64,000 bases of DNA, taken from Asparagopsis taxiformis (taxonomy: Eukaryota; Rhodophyta; Florideophyceae; Bonnemaisoniales; Bonnemaisoniaceae). Position 1 is the stretch's first letter, and each line of letters opens with the position of its first letter. Positions 61,806 through 64,000 of the stretch are shown here, one piece after another. The notes beneath the pieces are model-generated. The model had not been told where the DNA came from. It saw only the letters and a program-made list of their open reading frames with translations, and did no database searches. Where the stretch lies: NCBI GenBank assembly GCA_030407315.1, contig JALQPE010000644.1, positions 1 through 64,000 on the forward strand. The letters run 5' to 3'. The position numbers were made by a program, and so were the translations under genes.

Positions 61806-61839
61806 TGGACGTCCGCGTCCACTTCCGAAAACACAGACG
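61806..61839 (-). repeat. Right inverted end of element B
   Basis: Read inwards it starts CGTCTGTGTTTTCGG and ends GGACGTCCA, matching 45970-46003. Confidence 0.72.
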
Positions 61840-62243
61840 CTGGCATTAGAGCCGTGAATCGAAAGCTCTTCCAGACGAGTTTCCAAACGGGATACGCGTT
61901 TAGCGAATTCGGCTTTTGCCTGCATCCAGGTTTCCGCTAGGAACTCGGCGTCCCGATCTCGGCTGGCTTCTCGGCTGGCGGCCAGCAATTTTGGCTCGAC
62001 CAGTTCCATTACGGTTTCGACCGTGGCGTCTACGATCTCCGCCCTGCGGTCTTGAACAGTCTTCTCGACGACGGTGCTGAATCCAGCCTTGAACTCTTCC
62101 AACCGTTCGTTGAAGATTCGGTCAGCCCGATCTTGTAGGGTGTTGATCACCACGCCTTCTTCGGCGATCAGATCCGAATCGGATAAGTCGCTGGCAGGCG
62201 CTATGTCCTCACTAGAGGGCCCCGCTGTAGGGTTACGAGGCAT
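61840..62243 (-). pseudogene. gag-like N-terminal fragment
   Basis: It starts MPRNPTAGPSSEDIAPASD with a Ser/Asp-rich head. A long charged helical region follows (NTLQDRADRIFNERLEEF, AEIVDATVETVMELVEPK, WMQAKAEFAKRVSRLETRL), as in the N-terminal coiled coil of gypsy Gag proteins. The retroelement position, 77 nt after an LTR and primer site, supports gag more than the sequence does. It is truncated at element B; the open frame continues into the inverted end of B as an artefact (SVCVFGSGRGRP). Confidence 0.6.
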
Positions 62244-62320
62244 CGTGGAGATGATGTGAAAGGGGAATTTCTCCCAAGGAGAGTTACCAGAGGGTACAAA
62301 GTTCTAGGTCGAGAGACCAA

Positions 62321-63003
62321 TGTAGCAGGTAGAAATCCGCTAGAGCGGCAAACCACCCGACAGGTGTCCCGAGCCTCGGTAGAGGAAGTGGTAGAGCAGA
62401 TGAACCTTATAGGTACCCAGCGGGTAGTCTCGTAAGAGAGAAGGTGTCGTTACCCGGAGAAGGTTGTGCGACAAAGGGGTGCTCACGCGAGAGGCGTATG
62501 GATAGAGCGAGTGATGTAATCCGTCGAGCTGTTGGCTAACCCTAAGGTTTTCCCGGAGAGGGGTTGAACAATAGGTATGCGAACACTGTTCCAGTGGGTC
62601 GTAATTCCACGTGAGTTTACGTTACTCTAGAAACCGTGCCTACTGGCTATTCCAGTGGCAGTTTTATACTAAGTCTACTGTAAGCTAGGGTTAGTGGTTA
62701 GGAATAAATATCCAGTTAGTGATCAATCAGAACCCAATTACTGGCGCTCGCCTACCCGCGAGGTCATTGCCAATAGGCTTACATTGTAATGTATGGCTGA
62801 TCAGCCTAAGTTAAAATTTGCCCCTTGTGGGGTCTTGGCCGGGGCCGATAGGCCCAAGTGGGGTTATTTGTCAGCCTTAGCTTGTCCCAAGTATAGGAAA
62901 CACGCCAGTTGGCTGGTGCCTTCTGATTGGCACATCCCGTAATTGGGTACCCAATAGGGAAGCGACACGGCTCGATCAGCGAGGACCGCCAGGCGGTACG
63001 ACA
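62321..63003 (-). repeat. LTR (family 2), 683 bp
   Basis: Homologous to the solo LTR at 11836-12520 in opposite orientation, with scattered substitutions and small indels. Confidence 0.88.
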
Positions 63004-64000
63004 CATACCTTAGCTTTTTTACGTATTATGTTTAGTGCAATTGCAGAACACTGAAGACCCCTTTGCAGTGGCTGGAGAACTAGCAGGAATCGAGGAGCTG
63101 TTTGCAATGATGTTTTGATATTGCACATGTTCCCGACAGCTTCAATAGGTACAGAATTATGTTCTAGCCCATCAACTAAAATATATTGTTATTGCCTGCC
63201 ATGCTTCCGCACCGTTCATGTATATGGGACAAATTGTTCCTCTATCACTGCTCTAGGGATACTCCCTTATTTGCTGCCCAAATATGGAATGATGTTTTGC
63301 AGAGAATGCCATGATATCCGAAATGCACCTTTGATATCGATTCTGAATCGATGCGATTCCTTAAAGTCAGCGCCGATTACAGCGGTTTGAATGAGTTCTA
63401 ATCTACGTCAACTTTCATTGATTCTGATGATGTTCACTTGCTTTTGAGGCTCGGAAAAATAATATTTCGGGGAGCAATGTGCAACAGACGGATTACAATC
63501 GTGACTTACTCAAAGTTCATTTATTTGCTCAATTAAGAAGTACTTAAGTCCTCATGTGAGTGTAATGCTCACTCCTGCTTGGGGAACTGGCTGGGATATA
63601 ATTGAATGAGGTAGTACAGACAGCGCGTCTCCCCTCGGAGTCCCTGTTTCGGTTCCACGACGGTGAGGGGTGGAAATGGTACTTTCATGAGGCTTCAGAA
63701 GTTCGTACATGTCGCATACCGGCATTGCCGTTGTACCTACGTCATCCCATTTTCCCCAATTTTCGCTGCTACACCCCCAACAGATATATGTTCTGAGATT
63801 GCAACCGTTGTATGAAGTGCTCGCTGACGAACTGTACGATTCTGATGCATTATTGAGCACTAAACCTTCAATTCGTGCCGATGTACAACTTTTGAAAAAA
63901 AACTAGGACTCGTAATTGTAGCTGCTCGAAAGAACAGGTATTTTTGCATTCGTGAAACAGTTATGAGTTGGTTACGGGGGTTTCGGTGCATAGGTTGTGC
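63004..64000. other. No supported gene
   Basis: Short open frames without recognisable domains. The minus-strand frame 63860-63552 is serine/threonine-rich and has no identifiable domain. I see no RNA gene or repeat here. Confidence 0.4.

Larger units (their letters stand above)
45970..61839. mobile_element. Element B: second class II element with methyltransferase-SET cargo (15.9 kb)
   Basis: Inverted ends of 34 bp with three mismatches or fewer: 45970-46003 starts CGTCTGTGTTCTCGGAAATG, and 61839 back to 61806 starts CGTCTGTGTTTTCGGAAGTG. Both run into GGACGTCCA and CTCTAGTAC words that repeat in the subterminal regions. Contents are methyltransferase-SET (+), coiled-coil protein (+) and Plavaka-like transposase (-), the same combination as element A. 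The flanks differ (copia RNase H on the left, a gypsy gag in opposite orientation on the right) and I find no target duplication. The ends may therefore have been joined by rearrangement, or the true tips may lie slightly inside. Confidence 0.62.
61840..63003 (-). mobile_element. Truncated gypsy-like element: LTR plus gag start
   Basis: On the minus strand a 683-bp LTR (63003 to 62321, TGTCGTACCGCC to CTGCTACA) is followed by TTGGTCTCTCGACC (candidate primer-binding site), a leader, and a gag-like frame that is cut at 61839 by the end of element B. The rest of the element is absent. The same LTR family gave the solo LTR at 11836-12520. Confidence 0.82.

Noticed and set aside
61764..61839. C-terminal end of the gag-like frame
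   Set aside because: This part is the inverted end of element B read through, not gag.

Overview
This is eukaryotic DNA built almost entirely from transposable elements nested in one another. Evidence: Ty3/gypsy and Ty1/copia LTR retrotransposons, solo LTRs, a piggyBac-like element, two large class II elements with Plavaka/CACTA-like transposases, and GT-AG introns. There is no operon structure, rRNA or tRNA. The mix of Plavaka-like transposases, a chromodomain gypsy element and an intron-poor gene style suggests a fungus, oomycete or alga. I cannot assign a species.

Layout. 1-6.3 kb: decayed host-like genes on the minus strand (a WD40/EF-hand protein and a secreted FAD amine oxidase). 6.36-9.51 kb: a degenerate piggyBac-like element nested in a short relative, with CTAG target duplications. 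From about 9.7 kb: a broken copia element. It is interrupted first by a solo LTR (10874-12946, TSD AAATC) that itself contains a second solo LTR (11836-12520, TSD TGAAT), and then by a 29.7 kb class II element, 'element A' (15223-44966). The copia reverse transcriptase resumes at 44967. Element A is itself interrupted by a very young gypsy element (34689-42216, 761-bp LTRs that look identical, TSD CTCTG). Copia sequence ends at 45969 where 'element B' (45970-61839) begins. A truncated gypsy gag and its LTR follow (minus strand, to 63003), then about 1 kb with no recognised gene.

The striking part is the cargo. Element A (about 22.2 kb without the gypsy insertion) carries a Plavaka-like transposase, a ParB-like/zinc-finger/2-oxoglutarate-dioxygenase-like fusion, a prokaryote-type (DPPY, beta-class order) DNA methyltransferase fused to a histone-methyltransferase-like SET domain, a coiled-coil/NLS protein with one intron, and a Tudor/SH3-like protein. 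Element B carries a second, diverged transposase, a second methyltransferase-SET fusion and a different coiled-coil protein. In both, genes are separated by long palindromes, and the dioxygenase gene in A and the methyltransferase gene in B each sit between inverted repeats.

My inference is that these are a family of giant transposons that carry their own chromatin and DNA modification kit: one enzyme that could write DNA adenine and histone lysine methylation together, and one that could oxidise or erase a mark. They may use it for self-marking, anti-silencing or control of transposition. The domains are seen in the sequence; the biochemical activities and the biology are inferred.
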